NCBI GenBank assembly: GCA_947685225.1
Contig: CANTUV010000076.1
Location: 3,100,001 to 3,164,000, forward strand
From: Garcia nutans
Taxonomy: Eukaryota > Streptophyta > Magnoliopsida > Malpighiales > Euphorbiaceae
Length of the DNA: 64,000 bases
Reading direction: 5' to 3'
Below the pieces are notes generated by a model. It did not search any database. It was not told where the DNA came from and was given only the letters and a program-made list of their open reading frames with translations. This document shows positions 61,342 through 64,000 of the stretch, in pieces. The position numbers and the translations under genes are program-made. The first letter of the stretch is position 1; each line of letters starts with the position of its first letter.

Positions 61342-63200
61342 TCATGCTAGTACTCTCAACTTTTTGGTAAAGTTATCAAACTGCGTATATACTTTTATAA
61401 AGTTATCATGGTAAAAGATACGATCTTCCTTGTACAATCTTATGCGGGCTATCAAATTATTTTTTCTAAAAGAATTTGTTGTATGAATGCTATCAGTTGA
61501 TCGGTCTATTCTTGATATGCTTAGATTTTCCATACCAAATTTTGGATATGATTTTGTTCTTCGCATGATTCCTTAACCAGAGCTTCTATCTCACCTTTCA
61601 TGCTTTCTTCCTTTTCCTTATCTTCCTCTAATAATTTTTGGAGTCTGCACATTTCTCCCTTTAACTTGCTATTTTCTTGCTCTATTTCGAATATTTTTCT
61701 TTCGACTTCTAAGATTGTTGTTTTCCTTTTCATTGTATTGGACTCTGTCAATTGTATTTGGACATTTTCTATTTCACATTTAAGCTTTTTGTTTTCTTCG
61801 CACAGCCCAAAAGCCCTCTTTTCAGCCTCTGTAGTCTTCCGAATCCACTAAGCTATATCTCTATTATCTGTGAAAGATATTTTTTTATTGACAGGTGCAA
61901 TAATAGGAACATGCTCATTTGATGTAGAGGGTCCTTTAGGCATCTTCACTACCGGAGGAATAAATTCTTTTCCTCGTCTTTGGTGCCATTCTAAGTATCA
62001 TTGAGTTACCGAATCCCTATAAATTTCAAGTCGTATCTTTCTCACACTCTGCCATGCATCCAAATTATGCCTAACTTAACAAAGGTCACTTTACTTCCAT
62101 AGTCAAACTCCATAAGGTTTAATCCTGTTATTCGAGGAATAAATTGAAGTGACCCAAGTTGTCTTCTTAGCATCGTAGGTGCATATGCAGTAACTCCCCA
62201 TATTCCTACTAGAGGCACTCATGCAAGATCCCTACAACTGAATATTAATGATTGTCTATCTTTCCAAAAAGCTAACCAAGACACATCTTCTTCTTTTATT
62301 TGCTGCAGAAATCTGAACCATTGCTTCTTATTAGGAGTTGTTTCAGGCCATTTTGCTGATCAAAATTTTGCCACATGATTCTTTGTTATATTATACCCTT
62401 GTTCATACTTAATTGTAGAAAATTGAAAAGAAGGGGGGCATCTAAAATGAATCGCGACCCATATACTTAAAAGAGTAGCATAACTCACAAATCGTCCATT
62501 TCCTTATTGTCTACAATGATTTAATGATCTTATTATTTTTGCTAGTATACTGATTATCGGATGTGTTCCTATTATCATATAAGTGAAGAATGTCAAGAAT
62601 AAGATCATTCCATATATAAGTAGCGTAAGAACTTGAAACCCTTCTTTTTGATAGAGATTACTCTTTACAAATTCTTACAAAGACTCTACTTGAACACCTT
62701 TAGATTGGGGACTCTCCCTCTCTTCTATAGTCTTTGCTTACACACCCATGATCTTAGCTAATTGTTTTCTTCCAACTGCCCTTCTATCATGTATGTATGG
62801 TTTGATTTCACTCTTCTCTGATATGCTAGCCATGAAGCTTTATTCTTCTACAGTAGGGGTCAAGTCCAATTGTCCAAATGTGAAGCATCGGTAGCATGGG
62901 TCCTAATAGTTGAGCATGACATTCACCATTGGTAAGAGCATCGGGACATACATCAGGTATGCAATCTAACCAAATTGTTCATTAAACTGAATTCTTTGTT
63001 GTAGTCTCAAATTATCCCAGACTTCCTTCAGAGCTCCCAAATCATTTTGCTAAAAGTCTACATGTTCTAATGTGGAAAGCTGAAGTAAAATCCCCGTATA
63101 GAGACAATCTCCATCCTCTCTTTATTTCACTTTTGAATGTGATACAACTTCTACCTCAGATGTATCTATTACAATCCTATTACGGGGATTCATGTCAGAT
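61342..63200 (-). pseudogene. ORF1 of the minus-strand gypsy element: DUF7745-like domain plus coiled coil
   Basis: Read right to left, broken frames show LGALKEVWDNLRLQQRIQFN, LDLTPTVEE, KSEIKPYIHDRRAVGRKQLA, WLAFWKDRQSLIFSC, VPLVGIWGVTAYAPTMLRR, then a coiled coil (61751-61521) with VERKIFEIEQENSKLKGEM and LQKLLEEDKEKEESMKGEI. The first part resembles the DUF7745 / plant-mobile-domain-like family that occurs near plant gypsy elements. Its position directly upstream of gag, in the same orientation, fits the extra first ORF described for Ogre-type elements. Its function is unknown. Several stops and frameshifts are present. Confidence 0.7.
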
Positions 63201-63611
63201 GGTTACAAGAGTATGAAGTGGTTCCTGATGTAAAAGAGATAACAAAATATGCTTATTAGTCACAAATATATTTATAATAAATGACAGCATTGCAATGATA
63301 TATGACACAAAATTTCAATTTCATGCAGTGTAAAATTACACAATATTTATCCAAAGGGCACTTTGTTATTAATCACGAAGAAAGTTTATAAGACAAAAGA
63401 CGTACTCTTATGTCTCATTGTCTAAATACTATAAGACTCAAGTGCACATCCGATCAATATGTTATCTTTTAATCACACTAAATTATCATAATTTAGTTGA
63501 TCGCCTTTCCCAAAATCCATAAAAGAAATATTTCCATTATCTTAATTTCATTTGCCTTTTAAGCTTTCTTTCACCCTTCATCCCAAGTTGCACCATCATT
63601 TGGAGTCTCTA

Positions 63612-63967
63612 TTATGCTTCTTGGGTATTTAGGGGTGACTCTTCTTCATACTCTTCATCTTTTAGTGGTTGTTCCTCATTTGTGGCCTCATCCTTATGAT
63701 GTGGTGGCTCTTCCACTACTTCAGCTACCGGCATGGGTTCTTTTTCTGGCCACTCATTCTCGTCTCCTAGGTCTTTATCATCATAATATATTTTTCTTCC
63801 TCTACCTCTTCTTTATCTTCTAAAATAAATAATTGAACTGGCCCATTATAATAGTTAGCAGTAACTGTCTTGTAATATAGGATGGCACTAAGGGGTAAGT
63901 TGTTCAAATCCCATTTTAACCTTCCATCAAAGTGGTATGCCTTAGAAGTTACGAGGCCTGAAGGCAC
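63612..63967 (-). pseudogene. Acidic-tailed ORF of unknown family at the right edge
   Basis: The frame from 63967 reads GLVTSKAYHFDGRLKWDLNN, LPLSAILYYKTVTANYYNGP, VQLFILEDKEEVEEE, then shifts frame near 63790 and continues as an acidic, proline-containing tail (DENEWPEKEPMPVAEVVEEP, KDEATNEEQPLKDEEYEEES) to tandem stops at about 63612. It lies upstream of the DUF7745-like ORF in the same orientation, so it probably belongs to the same retroelement. I do not recognise the family. Confidence 0.5.
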
Positions 63968-64000
63968 TGTGTACGCTTGTTTCTGATTGGCTTCGCAAAA

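Overview
The window is nuclear DNA of a flowering plant, most likely a eudicot. It is strongly AT-rich, its genes have spliceosomal introns, and the recognisable proteins (squalene epoxidase, a short FAR1-related factor, MEE60-like four-helix membrane proteins) and the transposons (MULE, RTE-like and L1-like LINEs, Helitron, Ty3/gypsy of Tat/Ogre type) are typical of plants. I cannot name the species from the sequence alone.

Layout from left to right. 1-395 (minus): 5' end of a squalene epoxidase gene that leaves the window at the left edge. 1.7-3.4 kb: two diverged direct copies of an AT-rich repeat. 3.9-8.6 kb: a decayed Mutator-like (MULE) transposase flanked by two arrays of a ~160 bp repeat in inverted orientation, giving a foldback-like element. 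9.2-15.1 kb (plus): a FAR1-related gene of three exons whose start codon appears to be split by its first intron. That intron holds a 5'-truncated LINE, and the second exon has an in-frame TAG. 15.8-16.3 kb: a MITE with long inverted arms. 16.3-29.5 kb: a tandem segmental duplication, each copy carrying one intact small membrane-protein gene; the second copy also holds a second LINE. 33.7-34.4 kb (minus): a third, MEE60-like member of the same family with its own core promoter. 35.7-36.3 kb: a Helitron helicase remnant.

From about 40.8 kb to the right edge the window is retrotransposon. A long minus-strand Ty3/gypsy element of Tat/Ogre type is read from right to left: an acidic ORF, a DUF7745-like ORF with a coiled coil, gag (with an internal 1.5 kb tandem duplication), protease, reverse transcriptase, RNase H and integrase. 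It ends in a tandem array of paired hairpins. A plus-strand, gag-only LTR element (LTRs 47395-49444 and 55007-57222) is inserted into its gag-protease junction. Both elements carry many stops and frameshifts.

Five host genes are supported: squalene epoxidase (partial), the FAR1-related gene, two tandem membrane-protein genes and the MEE60-like gene. Nothing suggests that they form a pathway together; the three MEE60-family genes are related by duplication. The least ordinary structures are the MULE with tandem-repeat inverted arms, the hairpin array whose stems vary on both sides together, and the alternating inverted 16-mers inside the LTRs.
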